A DNA stretch of 64,000 nt from Avena insularis (taxonomy: Eukaryota; Streptophyta; Magnoliopsida; Poales; Poaceae): the NCBI GenBank assembly GCA_023614405.1, contig CM042694.1, forward strand, positions 358,126,975 to 358,190,974, read 5' to 3'. A program made the position numbers and the translations under genes. The notes under the pieces were generated by a model. The model was not told where the DNA came from, did no database searches, and worked only from the letters and a program-made list of their open reading frames with translations. Positions 46,801 to 58,352 of this stretch are shown piece after piece. Positions within the stretch are counted from its first letter, which is position 1. The number at the start of each line of letters is the position of its first letter.

Positions 46801-48064
46801 TGGTGTACTTGATCTTCACGGACCCTTTGTCACTTACCCATTGCACATGGTAGGGGTGCTTGTGAGGATGGAGAGTGAGGTTGAGATTCTCATACAACTC
46901 GGTGCTTGCAAGGTTGTGGCAACTCCCTACATTAATGATCACCTTGATAGATTTCCCATTGATGTCGGCACGTGTTTGGAAGATATTTGATCGTTGATCT
47001 TCATGCTCTTGTGCTTGAGTGGTCAAGATCCTTGTGACGAACAGCGATGGACTTGCGTCATGTTCACACATGAGGAGTTCTTGGTCATCTTCCACACGTT
47101 GCCTTGTCATTGCTTCCTTGACTCCGGCATCAAATTCATCTTCACCCAAGTACTCTTCATTTCCATTGTCATGGATGAACAATACTTTCTTGTTTGCACA
47201 TTCGGCCAACTTGTGTCCTTTTCCTCCACACTTGTAGCATTCGTCGTTGAATGGCATGGTCTCTTTTGTATACTTGCCACTTGGGGGCAGTTTTCCTTGA
47301 GGAAGTGTGGGCTTGAAGGAAGGCTTGGAGGTACTTGAGGAGCTTCCATTGTAGGTTGTTGGTGTAGCGGTTTAAGCTTGCTTGTAGGTGAAGTATTTCT
47401 TGGGCTTGTTGTACTTGATATCCTCTTGAACTTGATGCTCGGATTTTATTGCGATGTTCACAAGCTCAACCATGTCATTGTATGTTTGGAACTCGATGAT
47501 GCTTTATTGGATGGTTCAAGCCGATGAGTAAACGTGCCATTGTTTGATGACGGTGTCCTTCGCGCCTTGCTTGAGGTCTTGAGGAGAAATCACCATCATA
47601 GCTTGTCGTTGCGGCGTGCGGTGGAGAAGGTACATAGTGCGAAGAGCTTGCATCTTCAACCACGGGACAATCATTGCGTCTTGGAGCACTTGGATGATGA
47701 TATTGACGAAGAGGAGAACAGTGACGCGACGAGCTTGATGCGCGTGAACACGGTCTTGTCATTCCGTCGTTGAGGAGTCAAACTTGTCATTTGTTCTGGC
47801 GACGTAGCATTGGAGCGCTTCATTTTGGTGGCCAAAGTTGTGTTGCATTGCATGCATTTGACTTTCAAGGCCATCAAAGCGGTTTTTGATGTTCTTGAAC
47901 TCGGCTTGCGTCTCAGCAAATTTTTCATCTTGTCGCGTCTCAAGCGCTTGGCAATTATCACGAAACTCATGTCGGATGATGTAATGGCTCACGTGTGTCA
48001 TGTACGGGCCTTGTTCTTCTTCTTGGGGAGGTGGTTGGCTTGACTCACGATGCCTATCCATCAT
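43888..48064 (-). pseudogene. E3 gag-pol polyprotein, heavily decayed
   Basis: The start at 48064 (MMDRHRESSQPPPQEEEQ) leads into a coiled coil, then frameshifted gag. The zinc knuckle CYKCGGKGHKLAEC lies near 47220. In the protease the catalytic D-G-G is replaced (IINVGSCHNLAS has Asn and Val), so it would be inactive. RT keeps [13 protein letters not shown] and [10 protein letters not shown]; RNase H keeps the IECDTSGI motif; the integrase keeps [16 protein letters not shown] and [13 protein letters not shown] with DGQTKVVNR, where the catalytic Glu position reads Lys. Frameshifts lie near 45700, 45210, 44540 and 47700; stops include TGA near 46082 and TAA near 47372. Confidence 0.8.
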
Positions 48065-49372
48065 GCTAAACACACAAGGATTGTATATGGAAGTGGAATA
48101 TGGTGGTGTTAGCCTTTGACCTCACCTTGGGGATTGCACCAAACTAGAAACCACAAGTGAGATCTATTAGCTTGCAAAGTGAAATCGCAAAGAAAATTCA
48201 CACTAAAGAAAGGACTAAAACTCTCAAAAGCTTGTTGGTGGTAGGTTAGGATTGTGGAATGCCAAAGAACCAACAAAAAGAAAAGGGATAGTCAAAAGTG
48301 GGTAAAATCCAAACAAAACTCAAGTCAAAGGAAAAGGTCAACAACTCAAAAGGGGTGAGGGGAACCTAAGACTATATACACACACGTGGAGATCGTTGGG
48401 ATTGACACGACTATGAAAATGAGCAAACAAAATGACCTAACAAAGACTACGCTCGCTATCGTGCCAATGCAAGGAGAGACCGTGGCACATTTGGAAAGAG
48501 GAAAATGAGCAACAGATTTGTGCACTTGCCTTGGGCGCTCTTCTTTCTCTCTTGCTTACAAGCTTTGAGACTCTCTTTTGCTATGGGAGACTATTTTTTG
48601 TATCTTTTTCTTTTCTTTCTCTTTTTTTTGCTCTCCCTTGATGCTACCAAGTCACTCTTGCTATTGCACTCTCACTATCCAAGGATAAATTCACAATGTT
48701 CAAGCAAACACAAGAAGAGCCACTCTCGTGGGATAGGTACACACAAAGGAAGATAAGGTTAACAAGGTGATGCAAGTTATACCTTCTTGGTGATCATGAA
48801 CTTGCGATCGGTGTTGCGGGATGATGTTTGGTGCCGTGGTGTCGATGAGCACGGATGTTGTCAATGCGGAAGCTTGCTGTTAGTTGACGACATGCACACG
48901 GGACTCAAACAAACAAGAGAAAATTAGCCAATGCAAAATAAGAGGCAAATGTCAAAATCAGGCGTCTGGGCCGGAGTCTCCGGTGTCTCTGTGCCAGAAA
49001 CTCCGGTGTAGGCCGGAGACTAGTGTGCTCATCATAGAAACTCCGGTGTGGGCCGAGGAATCCAGTCTGCAGGTCCAGAAACTCTGGTCTAGGGACTAGC
49101 TCAAATTGCTCATGTTCTTGAGCGGAAATCTACGCCTTGGGTCCTCAAATCCATGAAAAATTGGCCAAATTGGGCTAGGAAAACACAGGATAAAGTTAGA
49201 ACGATACCTAAGACAAGATTTGGTCAGATCAAAACCACAAATAACACTCCAAATCAAGAGATCGATCAAAAGGCAAATTTGGGGCTCTTTTTTGGGGATT
49301 TTTGAATTTTATGGTGGATAGAAGAAAAAATTGTGGGGGAATTTGTGAGCAACGAAGCTCTTTTTACCAATA
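48065..49372 (-). other. E3 leader with palindrome array
   Basis: Non-coding. CCGGAGTCTCCGG lies at 48971-48983, with related ACTCCGGTGT copies up to about 49090. A minus-strand AAGGTATAAC is at 48776-48785, and a purine tract (T-rich on plus, 48595-48640) is closer to gag. Order and spacing match the leaders of E4-E6. The primer-binding site is degenerate (TGGTAAAAAGAGC on the minus strand). Confidence 0.6.
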
Positions 49373-50361
49373 TGTTGAGGGCAAACCTCGTGCATGGCCT
49401 GATCTTTCATGAATCCCTTTCAAATCGAGGGGGAAGTGCGGGGGGGGGGGGAGGAGAGGGCAGATGAACACGACGAACTCATGCACGAAGAACACGATGA
49501 ACACCCTCACACAAAGACACGATACAAGCCAATAGCTCACGCTGGCGGCGATCGGTCTGGCGCAATCCCTAGGATCAGCGTCGTGCGAGGATCTCTCTCT
49601 CTAACTAGCACGGCGAGTGGGGAGTCTCGGTGAGATCTTGATGTCTTGGCAAAGGGACTCCAATGCCAAGGCCTTGTACAACAAGGGAGGCACGATGCAA
49701 ACTCCAATGAGGTTTGTGATATTTGGGTGCTCCTCTATAAAGGAGCATGAGACAAGAACTAGATAGATCCACAAAAGGTGTCCACTAATTCCAAATATCA
49801 AGCCTAGGGCTTACAATAGAGGTGGGGGACTATATATAGGCCAGCCACTAATTCAAGGATACTTTGGGGATAAAAGATAAGTTCTGGACGGACTAAGGGG
49901 TACATGGGCTGAAGGCCCAAAGGCTTTTACATGCCTGGCGACGCTCGGTCTGAAGACTCCGGTGTAGCGGTCCAGAGACTCTAGTCCAGGCTAGAGATTC
50001 CGGTCAGTCTCTAGAGGGGGTATCAGACTGTCCACACGGTCGGTCTAGATGCTGGTCCGGAGATGGGCCGGAGATTCCGGTGTCTCGGTCCGGAGATTCC
50101 AATCTGACAGGCCGGAGACTCTGGTCTGTTTAGCGCCAGCAGCTTCTTCTTCATGCACTGCTCCTTGTACTCCATCCATGGGGACTTGGTGATGCGTCGA
50201 GGCTTCATAGCTGAGAATGCATAGTGTATTTGCATGAAGTAGCAAGCCATCCAAGTATGTATCAAAGTCACATGAGGAGCTTGGCTCAGGCACGAGTCAT
50301 GGGTCCACTTGGGGGACTTGGTGTTTTAGATGTAGGAGCATCCATAGGACAAGCTACATCA
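49373..50361 (-). repeat. 5' LTR of E3 (989 bp)
   Basis: Begins TGTTGAGGGC and ends AGCTACATCA on the plus strand. The TATA box CTATATATAG is at 49831-49840. Upstream of it on the minus strand (49945-50130) lies an array of CGG-N5-CCG-type motifs such as CCGGAGATTCCGG (50068-50080). The block GATGCAAACTCCAA near 49697 is shared with the E4 and E5 LTRs. Confidence 0.85.
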
Positions 50362-51377
50362 GGATTGGAACCACAACCTCACTCAAGCATACAAGGATAG
50401 GCTCGGTGTGCTCAACTCCATGCGCCTCCTTTGGTGAAGGTAAAATCACATGCTCATAATTCTCGACCTTATCGCCTTGAAAGTTGGATGCCATATGATG
50501 GTCATCGCTCGCCTCCATGGTCGAAGGGAAAATCCCATGTTTGACCATCTTGTCGCCATGTTGTAGTAGTGGTGGAAGTAGGCTCATGTTGTTTTCAAGA
50601 GCGGTGCTCGGATCGACTTCATCACATATGTGTCCTTGTCTTCCTTCATCTTGAAGTGTAGACTCGTGACTTGGAACTTTCTCATCCTCTTTGGTGACCA
50701 CCTTGGCTTGTGTAGACATCCTCTTGACGTACTCGTCTAACTTGGCAAAGTAGAGGTCTTCATCCTCCTCATCCATGAAGTTGCATGTGTCATCTTGGAC
50801 GTCAATTCTTGGCATTGAAGCTTGATGACATGGAGGAAGGCTTGGTCCATTTTGGTGGTGGCACGAGTAGTTGAAGGAGCCTTATGATGGTGTCGACGGA
50901 GGTCATTGGCGTGCCTTCCCAAAGGTTGATGTGGGTGGCAAACTTGGTCATCCACATGATGCGCGCGACGATGATCCTTGTCCTTGGCACTCTTCTTGTG
51001 CTTGTGGTGTAAACTTGAGGTAGCCTTGTTAACTTTGGCGAGGATGCTCATGTTCTTGGCGAAGTTGTCGTCCCATGTCCTTCTTGAAGTTGTTGAGGAT
51101 GCTTTGGAACTTGTCCATTCGATGGTGGACCTTGGCGCTCTCGAGGTGGAGGCTCTGTCCTAGTCGATGCGACTTGAGGAGCTTGTCGTTGTCGTCCTTG
51201 AAGTCGTCCATGCTTGGGGAGTTATTGTTGTTGTAGAACTCCATATCACCCAAGCATGTGGAGCCATTGTTGGTGTAGTGGTCCATCATATCATCTATGA
51301 TTGTGGAGGCATATGCATGGTGGATCATCGTGTATTCTTCATAGATATCATCCTCATTTCCGGAGTCCCTCGACATG
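50362..51377 (-). pseudogene. E5 fragment of the unknown non-autonomous ORF
   Basis: The start at 51377 (MSRDSGNEDDIYEEY) has the same start motif as E4 and E6. Fewer acidic repeats follow (STCLGDMEFYNNNNSPSMDD), then a shifted segment with HKKSAKDKDHRRAHHVDDQV, and then the region EDEDLYFAKLDEYVKR that leads to PILVCLSEVVVPI, where E3 cuts it. A central insert not seen in E4 (LLPPLLQHGDKMVKHGIFPS) shows that E5 is a different subtype. No known domain. Confidence 0.55.
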
Positions 51378-52548
51378 ATACACAAGACCAAGTGGTGTAT
51401 ATGGAAGTGGTAGGGGTTAGGGATGCAACATCAAACCTTACTTTACCTTGGAAGATAATATCATGCAAGTGGCCACACTTAATAGCAATAAAACCAAGTA
51501 AAGTGAAGCTCATGCGGAACACCAAAACCAACTAACTACTAAAAATACACACACAAAGATTATGATGGATGGGTATGGAAGGTGGCATGTCCAAGAACAA
51601 TCCGAAATCAAGATGTTGTAATGACAAGTAAAGAACCACGATGATCACAAAGCAAAACAAGTCAATCCACAAGAAAGTAATTATGTCCAAGGAAACACAC
51701 ACGGTGGGATAAATGGGACTTGTGCGATGGAGCAATCGAGATAAGAACCAAATGATTACCTAGCGAATACTATAAGCTCGTGTCGCACAAGTGCAAGGAG
51801 AGACGCTAGTTCGATTGCACAAAAATTGGTGGGCTAAGATATGCATAATAAATACCACTTATTTGATGTTCATCGAGCTTGTGCTTTCTATTCTATGAGG
51901 CATTAGTTTCTTTCTTTCTTTTTCTTTTTTTCTTTTTATTTTCTTTTTCACTTGCCTCTACCTTGTGCCAACAACTATACAAGATAACTATATGAGATAG
52001 CGCGCTCATAACTTTTGCTCGGAATTCTACAAAGTATCAAATGTGCATAGCACAATCAATCATAGGAGGAACTAGTCTCAATAGGTGTTTGTTGATCGCA
52101 AATATAGTGTAGCTCACAAAGGAAGGCAAGTGGGGAGAAGTCGCGGAATGTTTATATCTTTCATCGCGGATCTTCACCCTTTATTGTTGGATTCCGCCTT
52201 GCTAAAGGTATTTGTATGGAGTATATAGCATTAACCATTTGGATCATAATGTAGATCTCTTTCTTCTTTTTGAAATGAGCTAAAGAACACCAAAATCCGA
52301 GTTCAAATGCAAAAGTTATGCTCAAAACGGTGAGAAAGCTGAAATCTAGGAATCTGCCGACTCTATCTGTACCGGGCGGTGGTACCGGGTTTCTGAGCGG
52401 TAGTACCGGTCTTCCGGAGGCCCGGTAGTACCGTTTAGGTACCGGTCAGGTGTGTTGGTACCGGGTTTTTCCCCCGTAGTACCGGTGGTCGCAGAAACGC
52501 CCTGTTTTGACGCGTTTTCCCGATTTTGGGGCGATTTGGGCGGAAAAT
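51378..52548 (-). other. E5 leader (proximal part)
   Basis: Non-coding. Contains CGGTAGTACCG palindromes (52398-52408, 52423-52433 and weaker neighbours up to about 52490), minus-strand GATATAAACATT near 52151-52161, and a purine tract (T-rich on plus, 51906-51950). The distal part, 53545-53788, lies beyond the solo LTR. Confidence 0.6.
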
Positions 52549-53544
52549 TGATGAGGACATCCATACTATTCCACTATCTCCTACTCCTATTCACAATGAA
52601 GATGTTGCTGCAAAGAACAAGTCCAATGAAATCAGAATTGGACCCATTACAAGAGCTCGTGCAAAGCTAATTGAGCAACAGGTGAATTCACTCTTAATTG
52701 AACCTGATATTTTACTTAATGAGAACTTTATACTACCTAAGTCTATGCATTTATGTATGATCAGGTTCGTTGAAGAAACAAGCATGGCACGAGGAGGAGA
52801 AGGGCTACAAGAGGAGCCCGGCATGATGATCGCCCGAGGATGCGCGAGGGAGGAGCGGGACGAAGGCGCAAGAGAAGATCATCAAAACAAAGTCGACCGA
52901 GAGTTAGAAGGCGAACAACAAGGAAGGTTCAATTCGGACAGACAGAAGTTCTGAAATTGAAACGGACGTGGTTTCCACATACCAACTCCGAATTAAGCAC
53001 ATAAGTACTTGTTGGAAAGATAATTCCGAGATCTTTCCAACGGGTACTTGCACGTCTCCTAGTTCGTTACGAGCTGTGCGCAGCAACCAAAACAAGTCGA
53101 CAGACGTTTTCTGTCAGTTTACAAATAGAGTCCTTTTAAGTTAGGAAAGTTAGAGATATGTTTGGTTTTGACCCCAACTCTATGTTGGACGTCCAGCAGC
53201 CTTTATATAGGCCTGTAAATCATGGTTTTTAGGTTTTAGACCACGTTAAAATATTTTGGAGTTGTTTCTTTCAAAGAACCTCTGGAATTACCCTGTGTTC
53301 GAATCTACCAACTATAATTGAGTGTGATCTGTTATTCTATTGGGAATTAGTAGATTGCATACTACCGTTCGTGGTCACGGCTGCGTGCGCAAGAGTGTGG
53401 TGCTGTGAATATCCTACAAGGTTCGAGATCTGTTGCGCTGGCATCAGGGATCGAGCGGGAGAGATCATAGCTACGCACTAGTTATCTATCATCCACCATC
53501 ATCATCGCATCCGCTTACTGATAAGATCGGGCCACCCCATATCA
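52549..53544 (+). mobile_element. Solo LTR of the E2/E8 family (996 bp) inside E5
   Basis: Starts TGATGAGGACATCC and ends CACCCCATATCA like the E2 LTR but is clearly diverged in the middle. Flanks are AAAAT and AAAAG, an imperfect 5-bp duplication. There is no primer-binding site or internal sequence, so it is the product of LTR-LTR recombination. It encodes the conserved tail peptide in frame (RIGPITRARAKLIEQQVN, NENFILPKSMHLCMIRF) from about 52526 to 52954. Confidence 0.88.
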
Positions 53545-53788
53545 AAAAGCTTCAAGAAAAACACCAAATTGAAGGGGTAAATGATGGAAATAGGCCATGG
53601 GAACGCAGGGAAAGGTAGACCGACAAGTTTAGCAAGTAATCCACGGATCAAAACCTACCAAAACGCACTCAAATCACATATTGATCCAAAACACAAATTG
53701 GGGCTATTTTTGGTAGAATTTTCGAATTTATGGTGAAACAACCAAATCGATGAGAAATCAATGGCAACCAAAAGCTGCTGGTACGAGA

Positions 53789-54749
53789 TATTGAGGGCTA
53801 ACCTCATGGGTGGCCCGATCTTCATGGATCTAATGGTCAAATCGATGGGAAAGCGAGGGGAAAGGGAGAAGTTAGTGAAAGTGGACTCACACCTCGCGAA
53901 GAACACAATGAACAAATGCAAAACTTACACGATACCAGGCCGATTTCTCCCGCCGGTGGCCACCGGTCCAATAGGATCCTCACAGGGAAAGATCGTTCAA
54001 CGTGCTCCCTCGATCCCAAGCGGAGAGGGAAGAATACCTTGGAGAGGGTCTTGACAACTATGCTCACGCACTCGCAAACATAGGCCTTATACAACGCGGG
54101 AGGCCCGATGCAAACTCCAACGAGGTGGTGATGATAGTCAGTCCCCTTCGATAAGGGGATGAGGCAAAACTAGAAATTCCACAAAGGGGGTGTCCTTAGT
54201 CTATCATCTATGCCTAGGGATACATGAGGGGTTGGGGGCTCTATTTATAGGCCAGCCACTTACATAGGGGTAGTTTGGGAATAGAACTAGGGTTGCAACA
54301 TAATAAGGGGGTACATGGGATGTGGCCCAGATCTGATGCACACAGGCACTATTGTGTCTGGTAGTACCAGACTAGATGACCGGTAGTATCGCTTGTGGGC
54401 GGTAGTACCGCAAGCTGGTACCAGGGCGTCCAAAGGCGATGGCGTGGGCTTCAATAGTGGCCGGTAGTACCGCTGATGCCGAGCGGTAGTACCAGGGCAC
54501 GGTAGTACCGCTCATCCTAGTCTCTTCCTTCTTCCCTTGTCGGGCTTGATGTTCCGGCCTTCCTCCCTTGTCTCCGTACTTGGCGATGTGAACCTATAAT
54601 GGTCATAGGATGGAGTATGAAGTAGAATACCATTCCAATAGGGTACGAAGTGGACTCTCATAGAGTATAGGATTCACCTTTGAAGTCCATGACGACTTGG
54701 CATAAGTTGGAGACCATGATGTGGTAGTGACCATAGGTTGGCTACATCA
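53789..54749 (-). repeat. 5' LTR of E5 (961 bp)
   Basis: The left terminal TG is mutated to TA (TATTGAGGGC); the right end is GGCTACATCA. TATA CTATAAATAG (minus) is at 54241-54250. CGGTAGTACCG palindromes lie at 54400-54410 and 54462-54472, with weaker copies between 54350 and 54510. Its U3 is closely similar, in inverted orientation, to the neighbouring E6 LTR. Confidence 0.85.
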
Positions 54750-54776
54750 ATCAGGTTAACCTCGGTATCCCATGTT

Positions 54777-55698
54777 TGATGTAGCCCGACCTTCGGTCGT
54801 TACCACATCATGGTCTCCAACTTATGCCAAGTCATCATGGACTCCAAAGGTGAATTTGTTCCTCTATGCGAGCCCACTTCCTACCCTCTTGAATGGTATA
54901 CTACTTCATACTCCGTCCCATATTCATGATAGGTTCATACTGACAAGTACGAAGGAAAGGGAGGAAGCTTAGAGCACTAGGCCGGACAAGATGGAGTCTC
55001 CAGACCGACATACAGGAGTCTCCGGCTGACCTCCGGACCAACCCCTGGACTGAGGCTAGGGACAATCTGACTGGCACTCCGAAGACAGACCGGAGTCTTC
55101 GGACCGCGCACAACGGAGTCTCTTGCCTAAGCAAATGGGCCTGCGTGCCCCAGCTGGGCCTTTTGCCCATGTACCCCTTATTCCGCACCAAACCGTAGTT
55201 TTATGCCCAAACTATCACTGAACTTGTGGCTGGCCTATCAATAGATCCCCTACCCCCTCATGTATCCCTTAGGCATAGATGATAGACTAAAGATAACCCC
55301 CTTGTGGAATCTCTAGTTTTTTCTCATCCCCTTACCAAAGGGGACCGACTATCGTCACCACCTCGTTGGAGTTTGCATCGCGCCTCCCTCATTGTACAAG
55401 GCCTACGTTTGTGAGTGCATGAGCATAGTTGTCAAGACCCTCTCCAAGGTGTTCTTCCCTCTCCGCTTGGGATTGAGGGATCACGTTGACCAATCTTTTC
55501 TTGCAAGGATTCTATCGGACCGATGGCCACCGGCGGGAGCAATCGGCTTTGTATCATGTGAGTTTTGCATGTGTTCATCGTGTTCTTCACGAGGTGTGCG
55601 TTTGCTTCCGCTACCTTCTCCACTTTCCCCTCGCTTTCCCATCGATTTGACCATGAGATCCATGAAGATCGGGCCACCCACAAGGTCACCCTTTATCA
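54777..55698 (+). repeat. 5' LTR of E6 (922 bp)
   Basis: Starts TGATGTAGCCCGACC and ends CCTTTATCA. The TATA box appears mutated (CTATCAATAG at 55234-55243). CCGGAGTCTTCGG at 55090-55102 and related motifs lie between 54965 and 55120, upstream of TATA as in the sister LTRs. Confidence 0.87.
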
Positions 55699-57104
55699 TC
55701 TGGTATCAACAACTTTTGGTTGCCACGGATTTCTCCTCGATTTGGTGTTTTCGCCCATAAATTTGAAAATCCCCAAAAAAATGCCCCAATTTTGTGTTTT
55801 GGATCGATCTATGATTTGAGTCCATTTTGGTAGGTTTTGATCCAAGGATTATTTGCTAAACTTGTTGATCTACGTTCCCCTGCGTTCCCATGGCCTAATT
55901 CCTTGATTTCCCCCACCAATTTTGTGTTTTGGTTCGATTTTTTCTGCCAAAATCATATCCCGATCGAGTTCTACCCATCCTGGAACCCCCGGACCGGAGA
56001 TTTCATCCCCAGACCGGAGATTGCGGCCCACGGACTTGAGATTCTGGTCCAGACCAAAGTTCCTGGCAAATATCCGGGCCACCATACAGACTGACATCTA
56101 GTTTACGGGCAGAAAAACAGATTTGACCTTCCTCACCATTCTGAGCATAACTATTGCATACGAATTTGGATTTTGGTGTTCTTTAGCTCGTTTAGAAGAG
56201 GAGAAAGAGGTATACATCATCATGTAAGTGGTTCATGCTATCTACTCTATCCAAATTTCGTGAGCAAGGCGGAATCCACCAATAAAGGGTGAAGATCGGC
56301 GAAGCAAGGTATAAACATTTCGCGACTTCTCCCCACTTACTTTCCTTTGTGAGATACACTATCTTTGCGATCAACAAACACCTATTGAGACTAGTTCCTC
56401 CTATGATTGCTTGGGCTATGCACATATTATACTTGTAGAATTTTGTGCAAAAGTTGTGAGTGTGCTATCTCATATAGTTACCTTGTATAGTTGTTGGCAC
56501 AAGGAAGAGGCAAGTGAAAAATAAAACAAAAAGAGAAAAAACATAGAAAAATAAAAAGAAACAAACAAGTGCCTCATAGAATAGGAAGCGTAAGCTCGAT
56601 GAACATCAAATAGGTGGTACTTATTGTGCGTATCTTGTAGCCCACCAATTTTATTGCAATTGAACTAGTATCTCTCCTTGCACTTGTGCGACACAAGCTT
56701 ATAATCTTTGCTAGGTAATCATTTGGTTCTTAGCTCACTTTATCCATCGCACAAGTTCCATTTATCCCACCGTGTGTGTTTCCTTGTACATAATTCCTAT
56801 CTTGTGGATTGACTTCTTTTGCTTTGTGATCATCATGGTTCTTTACTTGCCATTACAACATCTTGATTTTGGATTGTTCTTGGACATGCCACCTTCCATA
56901 CCTATCCACCATAAGCTTTGTGTGTGTGTTTGTTTTTAGTGGTTAGGTGGTTTTGGTGTTCCGCGTGAACTTTAGTTTACTTGGTTTTGATTTCTTTCAA
57001 GTGTGGCCACTTGCATGATACACTCTTCCAAGGTAAAGTAAGGTTTGACGTTGCATCCCTAACCCCCCTACCACTTCCATATACACCACTTGGCATTTTG
57101 AATC
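55699..57104 (+). other. E6 primer-binding site and leader
   Basis: TGGTATCA at 55701-55708. Weak palindrome relatives (ACCGGAGATT) occur at 55990-56060. AGGTATAAAC is at 56307-56316, an A-rich purine tract at about 56515-56570, and the ORF starts at 57105. No coding content is recognised. Confidence 0.6.
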
Positions 57105-58352
57105 ATGTCTAGGGACTTTGGAACTGAGGATGATATATATGAAGAATCCATAATGAGCCACCATGACTACGACTCCACAAGTATAGAGGACATGACAGAG
57201 CACTACACCGACAATGGCTCTGCATGCTTTGAGTAGCGGGAGCAGTACACTTATGACGACTCCACATGTATGGAAGACATGGAGCATGACATCAACTATG
57301 GATCCTCAAGCATGGAGGAATTGGAGCTCTACATCGACAATGGATCCTCATGCATGGAGCACTACACCATCAATGGCTCCACATGCTTGGGGGATAGAGA
57401 GTACTACATCAACAATGACTACCCAAGCATGGACGACTTCGAGTGCTACATCAACGACGCCTCTCCAAGCATGGAGGACATGGAGAACTTCACCAACTTT
57501 GAGGGATCTTCCATGACCCATGAAGAATACCTCCACCGCTTGGAGATGGAGGACTACCGCGCCAAGAAAGAGGATGCAAATCATCAACAAACCATGACCT
57601 TCAAGGACAAGCGTGCCACACCAAAGGGCACCACCTACTTCGATCATCCACCTCCAAGGCGTCAAGCGCCACCACCTACATGGCGTCATGTGCCACCATA
57701 TCCAAGGCGACGAGCGCCATCACCTCTAAGCCGTCTAGCGCCAACATCTCCAAGGCGCTAAGCACCACCATCTCTAAGGCATCAAGCGCATCTACCTCCA
57801 AGGCATCAAGTGCCACCTACTTCAAGAAAAGTGGCACCCAAACATCATCTTCCACAAGAGGTGCCACGACACAAGAATCTTCATCGACATACATCCTCTC
57901 ATGACCATCGCCAACATCAAGAGGATACAAGATGTCATTCAAGGCATCTTTGCCATGAAGATGGAGAATACATGTTGAGCACCATCCATAATGCTCAACC
58001 AAGCTCGAGAAGGCACCACCATCACAAGAAGAGTGCCAAGGAAAAGGATCATCGTCGCGAGCGTCATGTGGATGACCAAGTTCTTCACCAACATAAACCT
58101 TTGGCAAGGCACGCCAATGACCTCCGTCGACACCATCATCATAAGGCACCTTCAACAACTAGTGACACCACCAAAATGGCACCAAGATCAAGCCTTCTTC
58201 CATGCCATCAAGATTCAACGCCAAAACTTCAAGTTCAATATGAAGCATCCAACTACAAGAGCTTCAATGCAACTTATTCTCCAAGCACTACAAGAATGTC
58301 ATTCAAGCAAGAGATGGACCTCTACTTTGCTAATTTGGAGGAGTCCATCAAG

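Larger units (their letters stand above)
43888..50361 (-). mobile_element. E3: autonomous-type gypsy element, 3' end missing
   Basis: On the minus strand: 5' LTR (49373-50361), a damaged initiator-Met primer-binding site next to it, a leader, then gag, zinc knuckle, protease, RT, RNase H and integrase to about 43888. There the integrase C-terminus stops abruptly after the GPF motif, and no 3' LTR follows. LTR and leader sequence are related to E4, E5 and E6. The left break and the absence of a duplication mean the element was truncated by deletion after insertion into or next to E5. Confidence 0.82.
50362..54749 (-). mobile_element. E5: non-autonomous gypsy-type element, 3' part lost
   Basis: The 5' LTR is 53789-54749. 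The internal region runs leftward to 50362, where E3's LTR abuts it inside the long unknown ORF. A solo LTR interrupts the leader (52549-53544). Homology to E4 is collinear across leader and ORF. The primer-binding site next to the LTR is mutated (TCTCGTACCAGCAG on the minus strand). The left half and the 3' LTR are absent. Confidence 0.8.

Noticed and set aside
47671..48043. Separate small genes overlapping E3 gag on both strands
   Set aside because: They are shadow frames of the frameshifted gag region.
54950..55191. 96-codon ORF in the E6 LTR
   Set aside because: Lies in U3 antisense with palindrome-derived content; no protein evidence.
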